Both the position numbers and the translations under genes were made by a program. The notes beneath the pieces are model-generated. The model was not told the DNA's origin. It saw only the letters and a program-made list of their open reading frames with translations, and ran no database searches. This document shows positions 44,226 through 52,613 of a stretch of DNA of 64,000 bases, in pieces. The stretch comes from Sutcliffiella horikoshii. Lineage in GTDB: Bacteria > Bacillota > Bacilli > Bacillales > Bacillaceae_I. The stretch is from positions 2,232,001 to 2,296,000 of the forward strand of contig NZ_CP020880.1 in assembly GCF_002157855.1 (NCBI RefSeq), read 5' to 3'. The number at the start of each line of letters is the position of its first letter. Within the stretch, counting starts at the first letter, position 1.

Positions 44226-45590
44226 ATGCATCAAGTATTCTCCTATAAAGAACGTCTTCATCTTTTCATTAAAATTGTCGTTCCAATTCTCATTACTCAG
44301 CTTGGCTTATTTTCCATGAACCTTTTCGATATTATGATGACTGGAAACGTCGGTGCAAGTGACTTAGCCGGTGTGGCAATTGGTTCTGGACTTTGGGTTC
44401 CAGTTTACACAGGTCTTAGTGGAATATTACTCTCCATCACTCCGATCGTGGCGCAATTGGTTGGCGCCAAAAAAACAGAAGGTGTCCCTTTTTCAATCAC
44501 GCAAGGTGTGTACGTTGCATTTGCCATGAGTTTACTTATTATATTAATGGGCGCTTTGTTGATTAATCCGATACTTTCTGGAATGAACTTGGAAATAGGA
44601 GTAAGACATGTAGCTAAATATTACTTAATTGCACTTGGCTTTGGGATCATTCCATTGTTTGTCTACACAGTAATTCGATGTTTCATTGACGCCCTAGGAC
44701 ACACGAGAACATCTATGATCATCACACTGCTGTCCTTACCTATTAATGTCTTACTGAACTACTTATTGATCTTCGGGAAACTTGGACTCCCTGCCCTTGG
44801 CGGAATTGGCGCAGGAGTGGCATCTGCACTTACTTACTGGCTTATCATGATTATTTCTTTATACATTGTCCTAAAGAAAAAGCCTTTTACGAAGTTTCCA
44901 CTTTTCAAGAAACTATATCCTATTTCTTTTTCAAAGTGGAAAGAGATCTTATTAATCGGGGTTCCGATAGGACTTTCCATCTTTTTTGAAACCAGTATAT
45001 TCTCAGCTGTTACACTTTTGATGAGTTCTTTTGATACAGTAACGATCGCTTCTCACCAAGTGGCATTAAATTTCGCTTCCCTGCTTTATATGATTCCGCT
45101 AAGCATTTCTATGGCGTTAACCATATTGGTTGGTTTTGAAGTTGGGGCAGGACGCATTCATGATGCCAAACAGTACACCATCATGGGCGTAGTTTCGGCA
45201 GTTCTTCTTTCCTCCATTTGTGCTGTCTTCCTATATTTCTTTAGAGCAGAAGTGGCTTTTCTTTATACAAAGGATCCAAAAGTGATTGCACTTACAACCG
45301 CTTTCCTTTTATACGCCATTTTCTTTCAACTATCAGATGCGATTGCCGCACCAATCCAAGGGGCATTAAGAGGATATAAAGATGTCAATGTTACGTTTAT
45401 GCTAGCTTTTGTCTCTTATTGGATCATCGGTTTGCCAATTGGATATTTACTAGCAAACTTTACTGACTATGGAGCATTTGGCTATTGGATTGGCTTAATT
45501 TGTGGATTAGCAGCTGGAGCTGTCGGGCTTTCATGGCGTTTAAATGTCCTTCAAAAAAGATATATGGCAACAACAGTACCTGTAAAATAA
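44226..45590 (+). CDS. MATE family efflux transporter
   Basis: A 454-residue MATE transporter with 12 helices in two homologous halves. Recognisable parts are LPILITQ-like VVPILITQLG in helix 1, FDIMMTGNVGASDLAGVAIGSGLW (about 34-57, split here), the second-half counterpart ASHQVALNFASLLYMIP (about 278-294) and the APIQGALRGYKDVN segment near 385. Likely a Na+- or H+-driven multidrug exporter; B. subtilis YojI is similar in kind and sits near yojN/yojO there (from memory). The ATG at 44226 has only a weak GGTCGTGG upstream. Confidence 0.92.
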   Translation: MHQVFSYKERLHLFIKIVVPILITQLGLFSMNLFDIMMTGNVGASDLAGVAIGSGLWVPVYTGLSGILLSITPIVAQLVGAKKTEGVPFSITQGVYVAFAMSLLIILMGALLINPILSGMNLEIGVRHVAKYYLIALGFGIIPLFVYTVIRCFIDALGHTRTSMIITLLSLPINVLLNYLLIFGKLGLPALGGIGAGVASALTYWLIMIISLYIVLKKKPFTKFPLFKKLYPISFSKWKEILLIGVPIGLSIFFETSIFSAVTLLMSSFDTVTIASHQVALNFASLLYMIPLSISMALTILVGFEVGAGRIHDAKQYTIMGVVSAVLLSSICAVFLYFFRAEVAFLYTKDPKVIALTTAFLLYAIFFQLSDAIAAPIQGALRGYKDVNVTFMLAFVSYWIIGLPIGYLLANFTDYGAFGYWIGLICGLAAGAVGLSWRLNVLQKRYMATTVPVK

Positions 45591-45680
45591 ATATAACTAT
45601 TCTTATAGGAATAAAAAAAGGACTTATGTAGTAAATTGTCGAAAAAAGTCATATTATAATTTTTAAGTGAGGTAATACCT

Positions 45681-46058
45681 ATGAATGATTATGATATGGA
45701 AAAAGTCCGTGCTTCTTTACACTATTTTCGCCGTGAGCTAAAAGTCCTTCTTGATTTACTTGAAAGCTATGAACTATCAAATTATGAACAGAAAGCAAAA
45801 TTGCAAAAAGAGCTGGTTATACAGTTCAAAAATTATAAAGTTAAATTAAAAAGAGAAATAAAAATCTTGATCGAATATGATGCCAATCTTTTGAGTTCAG
45901 ACTATCTATTACCTTCTTTGGCCGTTGCATTTGCATATCTTCAAGATATTGGAGTCAACCGAATAAACCCTAATAGCGTCCAAAAGGTTGCTCAGCAAAT
46001 AAAGAAAGCATACTTCTTTATGGAGCGTTGTGACCAAAGCATTAATTCAAAGACATAG
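45681..46058 (+). CDS. Hypothetical helical protein
   Basis: A 125-residue cytosolic protein I do not recognise. It is almost wholly predicted helix, highly charged at the N-terminus (two amphipathic helices about 5-30 and 38-68 with many Lys/Glu/Leu), and has a less charged C-terminal helix pair (about 72-115). No cysteine apart from C117. GTGAGG lies 9 nt before the ATG, and a strong terminator follows, so it is a real single-gene unit. Possible relation to small regulatory four-helix proteins (YppE/YlbF type) is only a guess. Confidence 0.7.
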   Translation: MNDYDMEKVRASLHYFRRELKVLLDLLESYELSNYEQKAKLQKELVIQFKNYKVKLKREIKILIEYDANLLSSDYLLPSLAVAFAYLQDIGVNRINPNSVQKVAQQIKKAYFFMERCDQSINSKT

Positions 46059-46059
46059 A

Positions 46060-46088
46060 GAAAGGCAGCCGAGTGGCTGCCTTTTAAT
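46060..46088 (+). terminator. Terminator after the helical protein gene
   Basis: AAAGGCAGCC/GGCTGCCTTTT with a 4-nt loop; the reverse reading is also T-rich enough to help the convergent CAP-domain gene. Confidence 0.92.
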
Positions 46089-46099
46089 TTGTGCCTATA

Positions 46100-46936
46100 T
46101 TATTTTCCGATGAACATTTGAGTCCAGTAGTTACCTTCTTCCACATGACCTACACCAATGTGAGTGAAGTTTTCATTCATGATATTAGCACGGTGACCTT
46201 CAGAATTCATCCAAGCATTTACCACTTCTTCAGGGCTTTGTTGACCTTGTGCAATGTTTTCCCCAGCAGTGTTGTACTGAATTCCGTATTTCTTCATCAT
46301 ATCAAACGGAGATCCGTGAGTCGGGCTGTTATGAGAGAAATAATTGTTTTGCTGCATGTCTTTAGACTTATCTTTCGCTACTTTGCTTAATTCTACGTCC
46401 AATTCTAATGGAGCTAAACCTTGTTTTTCACGCTCTGCGTTTGTTAATTCTACTACTTTCTTTTCAAACTCACTTACAGCACCTGCAGTTTGTTCAGTTG
46501 CTGGTTTTTCAGCATTTTGCTGTGGAGCTTGTTGTTGTGGAGCTTGAGCTTCTTGTTTTGGCTCTTCTTGTTTCGGTGCTTCAGCAGGAGCTTCCGCTTT
46601 TTCTTCTTTTGGAGCTTCTACTTTTTCAGCAGGTTTCTGCTCAGCTTGTTTTGGTGCTTCTTTTTCCGCTGCTTCAGCAGATGGTGCGCCATTTAAGTTT
46701 ACTTTAACACCATATTTTTCTTCAAGATCTTTTACGTAACCATCTAAGAATGCTTTTGCGTCTTCTTGGTTAGTAAATGCTTTGTTACTATTAAATGAAG
46801 TGACTTTGTTTGTTAAGTCACATGTTGGTTTTGTTGGTGCGTTTGATTCTGCTTTTGCATTCATTCCGAATGGTGCTGCTGTTAATACAGCTGCAGTAGT
46901 TACAGCAGTGATGATTGACTTTTTGTTGATTTTCAT
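46100..46936 (-). CDS. Secreted CAP-domain (SCP/YkwD-type) protein
   Basis: A 278-residue secreted protein. A signal peptide ends at AKA (about residue 29); residues about 35-85 form a small conserved domain with a single Cys pair absent (only C39); about 86-150 is a Pro/Glu/Gln/Ala-rich linker (APKQEEPKQEAQAPQQ) as in wall-spanning proteins; the CAP domain fills 155-278. CAP landmarks: LTNAEREKQGLAPLEL, NNYFSHNSPTHGSPF, AGENIAQG and NSEGHRANIMN with its histidines. YkwD-like CAP proteins are common in spore formers and their biochemical role is unsettled. GGGGGA precedes the ATG. Confidence 0.9.
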   Translation of the reverse strand: MKINKKSIITAVTTAAVLTAAPFGMNAKAESNAPTKPTCDLTNKVTSFNSNKAFTNQEDAKAFLDGYVKDLEEKYGVKVNLNGAPSAEAAEKEAPKQAEQKPAEKVEAPKEEKAEAPAEAPKQEEPKQEAQAPQQQAPQQNAEKPATEQTAGAVSEFEKKVVELTNAEREKQGLAPLELDVELSKVAKDKSKDMQQNNYFSHNSPTHGSPFDMMKKYGIQYNTAGENIAQGQQSPEEVVNAWMNSEGHRANIMNENFTHIGVGHVEEGNYWTQMFIGK

Positions 46937-47315
46937 AGGTGTGTTTCCCCCTTGAAAGTTTTTTGTGTTGCTTTCTTGCTACACGAAAATCATATCATGG
47001 GTTTTGTGTAATATTAGAGGAATAATGTGGATATTAAATATACGGGTTTTCTATAATTATCCATATACTCCGAAAATCTTTATGTATCAACGGATTTTAA
47101 GAAAGGTTAAAAGAATCGTATTTCAAGCATTTTTCCAGTAAAATGAAACACATTAAAATTATACTAAAAAAATGGTGTTGACAAGTTTTAAAACCGTCTT
47201 TTTTATTACAGGATAGTACTGTTATGTTACATTCTTTACAGGAAATCTTACTTTTATGGATAAAAAAACCATGAAAACACTAAGCTTTTTTGGAAAGCCT
47301 GGTGGTTCGCAAAAA
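46937..47315. other. Intergenic gap between CAP gene and hmgA
   Basis: Low GC. It must hold the CAP-gene promoter on the minus strand, which I could not pinpoint. On the plus strand TTGACA (47178-47183) with a weak TTTTAT 17 nt later is promoter-like but points into the 3' end of hmgA with no credible gene. No clear terminator for hmgA was found; the region 47262-47300 has only a weak stem. Confidence 0.4.
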
Positions 47316-48467
47316 TTATTTTTCTATCCAAGTGAACATATACTTTTTATCTTCAATACTGTGAGCTTTTTTAACAACCTTCAAAGGCTTGAATGTATCT
47401 ATCATCACTGCCAGCTCCAAGGTCTCCTTCTTTCCGATACTAGCTTCAGTGGTACCAGGATGAGGACCATGCGGAATTCCAGATGGGTGTAAGGTAATGG
47501 ACCCTTCCACAATCCCTTTGCGGCTCATGAAGTTTCCTGCCACATAATAAAGCAGTTCATCACTGTTTACATTGCTATGATAATACGGAGCCGGTATCGC
47601 TTCTGGGTGGTAGTCGTATAATCTAGGCACGAAGGAACAAACAACAAAGTTATGTCCTTCAAAAGTCTGATGGACTGGAGGTGGCTGATGAACCCTGCCT
47701 GTTATCGGTTCAAAATCTTCTATATTAAATACCCATGGGTAGAGATAACCGTCCCACCCCACAACATCAAGTGGGTGATGACCAAGTACATGTGAATGCA
47801 AATGTCCCCTTGTTTTGGTGATTACTTCATACTCGCCTTTGTCTGTATATGTTTCTAATGTTTCCGGACCCCTGAAGTCACGTTCGCAAAATGGACTGTG
47901 TTCTAACATCTGTCCATATTCATTGCGATACCTTCTAGGTGTGGTTAGTTGACTAAATGATTCAATGAAGAGTATTTTAGTTTCTTCATTAGGTACGACG
48001 CGGTAGATGGTACCGATTGGGATGGTCACATAATCTCCTGGACGGTATGTTATCGTCCCAAACATGGTTTCTACTTTTCCTGAACCGTAATGGATGAATA
48101 ACAGTTCGTCTCCGTCACCATTTCGGTAATAATTATCCATCTTTTCTGTGACCAGCGCTGTTCCTATTAATAGATCACTGTTTCCTAATAGATACTCTCT
48201 GGAATTTAGTGCATTTCCTTTGGTCTCTAATGAAGTGGTTAGTAGGTGGCGATGATTCAGGGCATCTTGTTCTTCATATTCCGGCATATAGCTGCCAAGT
48301 ACCGTGGATTTCACCACTTCTGTTGGCAGGTAGTGATGATAGAGGATGGATTGTGTACCTGAGAATCCTTTGGTACCCATTACTTGTTCTCTATATAATG
48401 TCCCGTCTTCCTTTTTGAACATCGTGTGGCGTTTATGTGGTATTTCTCCCATTTTACGATAATACAT
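47316..48467 (-). CDS. hmgA: Homogentisate 1,2-dioxygenase
   Basis: A 383-residue cupin-fold iron dioxygenase that opens homogentisate to maleylacetoacetate. The Bacillus-type enzyme is shorter than the animal form of about 440 residues. Visible parts: DELLFIHYGSGKVETMFG (first cupin, about 120-137), HPLDVVGWDGYLYPWVFN (about 230-247), HQTFEGHNFVVCSFVPR (about 266-282), and SDELLYYVAGNFMSRKGIVEGSITLHPSGIPHGPHPG (iron site with Glu and two His, about 303-339, split over strands). It is the last gene of the tyrosine unit; the 202-nt gap from the fumarylacetoacetase gene holds a dispersed repeat. GAGGTGAG precedes the ATG. Confidence 0.93.
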   Translation of the reverse strand: MYYRKMGEIPHKRHTMFKKEDGTLYREQVMGTKGFSGTQSILYHHYLPTEVVKSTVLGSYMPEYEEQDALNHRHLLTTSLETKGNALNSREYLLGNSDLLIGTALVTEKMDNYYRNGDGDELLFIHYGSGKVETMFGTITYRPGDYVTIPIGTIYRVVPNEETKILFIESFSQLTTPRRYRNEYGQMLEHSPFCERDFRGPETLETYTDKGEYEVITKTRGHLHSHVLGHHPLDVVGWDGYLYPWVFNIEDFEPITGRVHQPPPVHQTFEGHNFVVCSFVPRLYDYHPEAIPAPYYHSNVNSDELLYYVAGNFMSRKGIVEGSITLHPSGIPHGPHPGTTEASIGKKETLELAVMIDTFKPLKVVKKAHSIEDKKYMFTWIEK

Positions 48468-48514
48468 GAGCTCACCTCATTATATTGTTTAGTTGTTACT
48501 TAAAGTTTGAACGT

Positions 48515-48645
48515 TCCTTTTCGCTGCAGGCACTCGCTTTCCGCGGGGCGGTGCTTGAGCCTCCTCACTTCGTTGCGGGGACTCAAGTCTACCGCTACCT
48601 CCCGCCGGAGTCGAGTGCCTTCCGCTCCAATCCACTTATTGCTGG
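48515..48645. repeat. GC-rich dispersed palindromic repeat inside the tyrosine operon
   Basis: About 120 bp bounded by AGGCACTCG (48529-48537) and CGAGTGCCT, with inner arms CTTGAGCC and GGACTCAAG. The core CGCTTTCCGCGGGGCGG recurs, truncated, at 59110-59140 and in decayed form at 6205-6260. From memory this type is scattered in intergenic regions of many Bacillaceae. It lies between two co-directional genes and would form a large hairpin in the mRNA. Confidence 0.8.
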
Positions 48646-48669
48646 ATATTACTTTCTGCAACAACACAC

Positions 48670-49581
48670 TTATTTTATTGTGTTTTTCAATGTTCCTAGA
48701 CCTGTAATGGTAAGTTCTACTTCATCCCCTGGTTCTAGCCAGCGGTGTACTTCTGTACCAAGTTCCAGGATGCAGCCGGTACCAACCGTCCCTGATCCTA
48801 TCACTTCTCCAGGGTATAAGGTAACATCGGCTGAAGCTCTTTCAATCATTTGAGCAAAGCTATAGTGGATCTGCTTGAAATCCCCTTTAGAAAGCAGCCT
48901 ACCATTTACAGAAGCGGTCATTTCCAGGTTATATCCTTTACTTGTCTTATACGATTCAAGTTCGTCAGGTGTCACAATGACAGGCCCTAGGGATGTCGCA
49001 AAATCCTTCCCCTTTGCCGGTCCCAAACCAACCTTCATTTCTTTTGCCTGAAGGTCTCTCGCACTCCAATCATTCATGATGCAATAGCCAAAAATGTACT
49101 CTTTGGCATCCTGCGCTTTTATATTTCTGCCTTCTTTTCCAATGATGCAGGCGATTTCCAACTCATAATCGAGCCAATTACACCCTGATGGTTTATCAAT
49201 CTCATCCTCAGGTCCTTTAATGGCCAAGTGATTGGTAAAATAAAAAACAGGAATCTCATACCACTCCGGAATAACATCCAGTCCCCTTCTTGCACGCGCC
49301 GTTTTAACATGTTCCTCAAACGCATAGAAATCACGAACGCTTACAGGTCTAGGTAAAGGTGCTAGTAGGGTGACTTCCTCTATTTTGTATCTACCTTTTG
49401 TACGATCACTTTCTAAATGAAGTGTTACGATATCTCTATATTTCTCATACTGGGTTATCAATGTAAGAAGGTCACTTGGTAATAAACCATCTGATGCTTC
49501 GTTCATGTCGACAACAATGTCATGATTGATCCAGCCGGCTTTTATCTCACCATAGCTATTTTTAAAAGTAATATACTTCAT
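48670..49581 (-). CDS. Fumarylacetoacetate hydrolase family protein
   Basis: A 303-residue FAH-superfamily enzyme. In this operon it should cleave fumarylacetoacetate (or maleylacetoacetate directly) to acetoacetate and fumarate. The metal-binding set is visible: LDYELEIACIIGKEGRN (Glu residues near 138-142) and CIMNDWSARDLQ (Asp near 170); FYAFEEHVKTARARRG carries the catalytic His of the family near 90. KGKDFATSLGPVIVTPDEL is typical. No maleylacetoacetate isomerase gene is in the operon. The ATG follows GTGAGGG by 6 nt. Confidence 0.9.
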   Translation of the reverse strand: MKYITFKNSYGEIKAGWINHDIVVDMNEASDGLLPSDLLTLITQYEKYRDIVTLHLESDRTKGRYKIEEVTLLAPLPRPVSVRDFYAFEEHVKTARARRGLDVIPEWYEIPVFYFTNHLAIKGPEDEIDKPSGCNWLDYELEIACIIGKEGRNIKAQDAKEYIFGYCIMNDWSARDLQAKEMKVGLGPAKGKDFATSLGPVIVTPDELESYKTSKGYNLEMTASVNGRLLSKGDFKQIHYSFAQMIERASADVTLYPGEVIGSGTVGTGCILELGTEVHRWLEPGDEVELTITGLGTLKNTIK

Positions 49582-49600
49582 GACAAACCCTCACATTTCC

Positions 49601-50209
49601 TTATTTGCGTTGAAGCTCGAACATATCACTAATGGCCTTGGTATACATGCTTCCTGCCATTCTTCCTACAGGGTTCAATTTCTTTGTATCAATCTTACCT
49701 TCAAAATACAGGTCATCTGATATGTGAAAACTCTCTACTTTGCCTATAATCAGGCTGCCTGAACCCGGTAGATCACCGAAATGCAACACTTCATGCAGAG
49801 AGCACTCCATTTGGACAAGGCTTTCCTTAACCCGTGGCGGTGCAACGACCGAACTAGGCTCCTTCGTAAAACCTGACTCTTCAAATTCATCGACATCGCT
49901 TGGGAACTCTGTTGCTGTGATATTCATTTGATCCACTATTTCTTCGCTGACAATGTTAATCACAAATTCCTTTGTGCTTTCGATGTTAAGTAAAGTGTCC
50001 TTTTTCGACCCATCTGTGCCTCTTCGCATTGGAGAAAAGCAGACCAACATCGGCTCTGCACTGATCGCAGTAAAAAAACTGAAAGGAGCGATGTTCGCAA
50101 CTCCTTCCTTATTAATAGAAGAAACTAGCGCGATGGGTCTTGGCAAGATAGACCCTACCATCAGCTTGTATGCATCTTTCCAGGCAAGATTGCTTGGTTG
50201 AATATCCAT
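49601..50209 (-). CDS. Flavin reductase-like FMN-binding protein
   Basis: A 202-residue split-barrel FMN-binding protein of the flavin reductase-like (DIM6/NTAB) family. LMVGSILPRPIALVSSINKEG (FMN loop, about 17-37, split here), NIAPFSFFTAISAEP and GDLPGSGSLIIGKVESFHI are typical. Homologues recur in homogentisate operons of Bacillaceae, but I know of no proven role; it might repair a side reaction or reduce flavin for another enzyme. The ATG at 50209 follows CAGGTGA by 5 nt. Confidence 0.82.
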   Translation of the reverse strand: MDIQPSNLAWKDAYKLMVGSILPRPIALVSSINKEGVANIAPFSFFTAISAEPMLVCFSPMRRGTDGSKKDTLLNIESTKEFVINIVSEEIVDQMNITATEFPSDVDEFEESGFTKEPSSVVAPPRVKESLVQMECSLHEVLHFGDLPGSGSLIIGKVESFHISDDLYFEGKIDTKKLNPVGRMAGSMYTKAISDMFELQRK

Positions 50210-50228
50210 GTTTGTCACCTGCACTTTG

Positions 50229-51317
50229 CTACAAATTTTTTAATGTCTCGATAAAATAACGGTTATCTTCCATCGAGCAGATGGTGACCCTTATACTGTT
50301 TGGATACCCCAAGACTGCTCCTGACTTAACCATTATCCCTTTTGCAAGAAGTTGTTGTGTGATTTCATTTCCGTCTTTGCCGATATGTATCATCATGAAA
50401 TTTGCATTTGTAGGGAAATAGGTATAACCTAATTTCTCTAGTTCAGCCTCTAAGTACGCTCTACCTCGTTCATTGCGAAGGATACAATCTTTTCTAAATT
50501 CCTGGTCCATAATGGCTTCCATTGCAGCTGCTTGACCAAGCTGATTTACATTGAAAACCTCTTTCACCTTGTTTAATTCTGCTAATATGGAAGAATCCAT
50601 GATGCCATACCCAATTCGTAACCCAGCCAGGCCATATACTTTTGAAAAAGTTCTTAATATAACAAGGTTAGCATGCTTCTCTAGCAAAGGGATGGATTGA
50701 AGATATTCCTCACTTGTTGCATATTCATAATACGCCTCATCCAACACAATCAAGATATGTTCTGGTACTTCTTCAATGAAGGAAATAAGATCATCCTTAT
50801 TTACAATTGTCCCTGTTGGATTGTTAGGATTGCAAACAAAAATCATTTTTGTCTTTTCTGTAATAGTAGCGAGCATAGCTGTCAGATCATGCACGCCACC
50901 TTTTAATGGAACGATTACCGGGGTGCCACCTTCAATGGAGACATTGGTTTTGTATCTCGGGAATGTAATATCAGCCATGATGGCTTCTTCTGTTGTATTC
51001 AGAAAAGCGCGGATCAGCAGCCTGATAATTTCATCTGAACCATTTCCAATGAACAACTGATTTTGGGCTACCCCTAAAAAATCCGCCAATTTGCTTGAAA
51101 GAGCTCTTGCGGAACCGTCCGGGTATGTAAATAAATGATCTAATCTTTGCATTAATTGTTTCTTCACGGATGGAGAACAACCAAACACATTTTCAATTTC
51201 AGACATGTTTCTTATATTCACGATTCCTAATTCTGACTGTATATCCTGCAAGCTTTTCCCTAAAGGGTAGGCAGCAATATGTTGGAGTATTTCTCGGCTT
51301 TTTACTTTTACCGCCAT
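50229..51317 (-). CDS. Aromatic/histidinol-phosphate-type aminotransferase
   Basis: A 362-residue class I/II PLP aminotransferase, HisC-like in sequence. The PLP lysine is in RTFSKVYGLAGLRIGYG (about 216-232); others are GNGSDEIIRLLIRAF (about 92), NPNNPTGTI (about 166) and VLDEAYYEYA (about 193). Between 4-hydroxyphenylpyruvate dioxygenase and later homogentisate genes it is likely the tyrosine/phenylalanine aminotransferase feeding the pathway, since HisC-type enzymes often accept aromatic amino acids. Specificity is inferred. GGAGG precedes the ATG by 10 nt and lies just after a terminator-like hairpin. Confidence 0.87.
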   Translation of the reverse strand: MAVKVKSREILQHIAAYPLGKSLQDIQSELGIVNIRNMSEIENVFGCSPSVKKQLMQRLDHLFTYPDGSARALSSKLADFLGVAQNQLFIGNGSDEIIRLLIRAFLNTTEEAIMADITFPRYKTNVSIEGGTPVIVPLKGGVHDLTAMLATITEKTKMIFVCNPNNPTGTIVNKDDLISFIEEVPEHILIVLDEAYYEYATSEEYLQSIPLLEKHANLVILRTFSKVYGLAGLRIGYGIMDSSILAELNKVKEVFNVNQLGQAAAMEAIMDQEFRKDCILRNERGRAYLEAELEKLGYTYFPTNANFMMIHIGKDGNEITQQLLAKGIMVKSGAVLGYPNSIRVTICSMEDNRYFIETLKNL

Positions 51318-51335
51318 TTGTTAATCTACCTCCTA

Positions 51336-51364
51336 TAAAAAAGGGAGGAAACTGGTCCTCCCCA
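51336..51364 (-). terminator. Intra-operon terminator between hppD and the aminotransferase gene
   Basis: GGGAGGA/TCCTCCC with a 6-nt loop and TTTTTT on the minus strand, 12 nt after the hppD stop. Same-strand genes follow, so it probably reduces rather than ends transcription. Confidence 0.82.
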
Positions 51365-51375
51365 TAGTAACTTGC

Positions 51376-52494
51376 TTACAGATTTCCTCTTAATTCTTGC
51401 TCTCTTTCAATGGATTCAAATAATGCTTTAAAGTTTCCTTCACCAAAGCCTTTTGCACCTTTACGTTGGATCACTTCAATGAAAAGAGTTGGTCTGTCAA
51501 CAATAGGTTTTGTAAAGATCTGAAGTAGATAACCTTCATCGTCTCGGTCAACGAGAATGCTCAGCTCGCGAAGCTTTGCGATTTCCTCATCAATTTCCCC
51601 TACTCTTTCTGACAACATTTCATAGTAAGTATCAGGAGTATTAAGGAACTCAACACCATTTTCTTTTAGTTTGCTTACTGTCTGAACGATATCTTCCGTT
51701 AAAATTGCAATATGTTGAACACCGGCACCATTATAGAACTCCAAGTATTCTTCGATTTGGGATTTTCTTTTTCCTTCTGCAGGTTCGTTGATTGGGAATT
51801 TAATTCTGCCACCATTGTGCATTACTTTAGACATTAGCGCGGAATATTCTGTGTTAATATCTTTATCTGTGAAATGAGTCATTTCTTTAAAGCCCATCAC
51901 TTTTTCGTAATAAGCAACCCATTCTTCCATTTGCTCTACGTTCCCTACCACATGATCGATTCCGATAATTCCTGCATCTTTAACTGGTGTGGAGTTCGTA
52001 TATGCTTTAAATCCAGGCATGAATACTCCAGTATAATTTTTACGTTCAACCAATGTGTGAATGGTATCTCCGTATGTACCAATTACTGCTTTCTTCAATG
52101 TTCCGTACTCGTCTGTCAGCTCTTGTGGAGGCTGGATCGCAATTGCTCCTCTTTCCACCGCTCCGTTGTAAGCACTTTCAACATCTTCCACGACAAGCGC
52201 GATATCCTTAACTCCGTCTCCATGCTTTTTAACAAACTCAGAAATTTTTGTATCCTGTTTAAGAGAACCTGTAATGACAAGTCGTACATTACGTTGCTTT
52301 AACACATAGGAAACCGTCTCCCTGTTGCCTGTTTCTAATCCAGAATAGGCTATAGGTTGAAAACCGAATGTGGTAGCGAAAAAGTGGGATGCTTGTTTAG
52401 CGTTGCCTGTGTAGATCTCCAAATAATCCACATCTTTTACTGGAAAAACTTCTTCTGCTTGATCTTTTTCTTGCATCGTTTTTTCTACGTTCAT
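51376..52494 (-). CDS. hppD: 4-hydroxyphenylpyruvate dioxygenase
   Basis: A 372-residue Fe(II) dioxygenase converting 4-hydroxyphenylpyruvate to homogentisate. It has two vicinal-oxygen-chelate domains; the iron ligands are H181 (GIDHVV), H261 (GVQHIAI) and E340 (FIEVIQRKG), all in place. RDDEGYLLQIFTKP is the usual substrate-pocket strand. Length fits the bacterial family. GGAGGGG precedes the ATG by 7 nt. A promoter-like sequence in the 119-nt gap upstream suggests that this gene starts its own transcription unit. Confidence 0.96.
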   Translation of the reverse strand: MNVEKTMQEKDQAEEVFPVKDVDYLEIYTGNAKQASHFFATTFGFQPIAYSGLETGNRETVSYVLKQRNVRLVITGSLKQDTKISEFVKKHGDGVKDIALVVEDVESAYNGAVERGAIAIQPPQELTDEYGTLKKAVIGTYGDTIHTLVERKNYTGVFMPGFKAYTNSTPVKDAGIIGIDHVVGNVEQMEEWVAYYEKVMGFKEMTHFTDKDINTEYSALMSKVMHNGGRIKFPINEPAEGKRKSQIEEYLEFYNGAGVQHIAILTEDIVQTVSKLKENGVEFLNTPDTYYEMLSERVGEIDEEIAKLRELSILVDRDDEGYLLQIFTKPIVDRPTLFIEVIQRKGAKGFGEGNFKALFESIEREQELRGNL

Positions 52495-52543
52495 AAATAC
52501 CCCTCCTGATTTTTATCTAAAAAATATTATTATTCTGAATATA

Positions 52544-52572
52544 ATATAATCTATAATTTTCATAGTCTGCAA
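52544..52572 (-). promoter_or_regulatory. Putative sigma-A promoter of hppD
   Basis: TTGCAG (52567-52572) and TTATAT (52544-52549), 17-nt spacing, on the minus strand 50 nt before the hppD start. Confidence 0.5.
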
Positions 52573-52613
52573 GAGTCTCGTTTAAAGCTAGAATGCTTTG
52601 ACGCGACAACGTG

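Noticed and set aside
46408-46707. Plus-strand frames rich in Leu/Phe opposite the CAP gene
   Set aside because: They are antisense to the Pro/Glu/Gln linker of the CAP-domain protein, an expected composition shadow.
47256-47492. 78-codon plus-strand frame behind a TTGACA-like sequence
   Set aside because: Most of it is antisense to hmgA, the ribosome site is weak and the protein has no family look.
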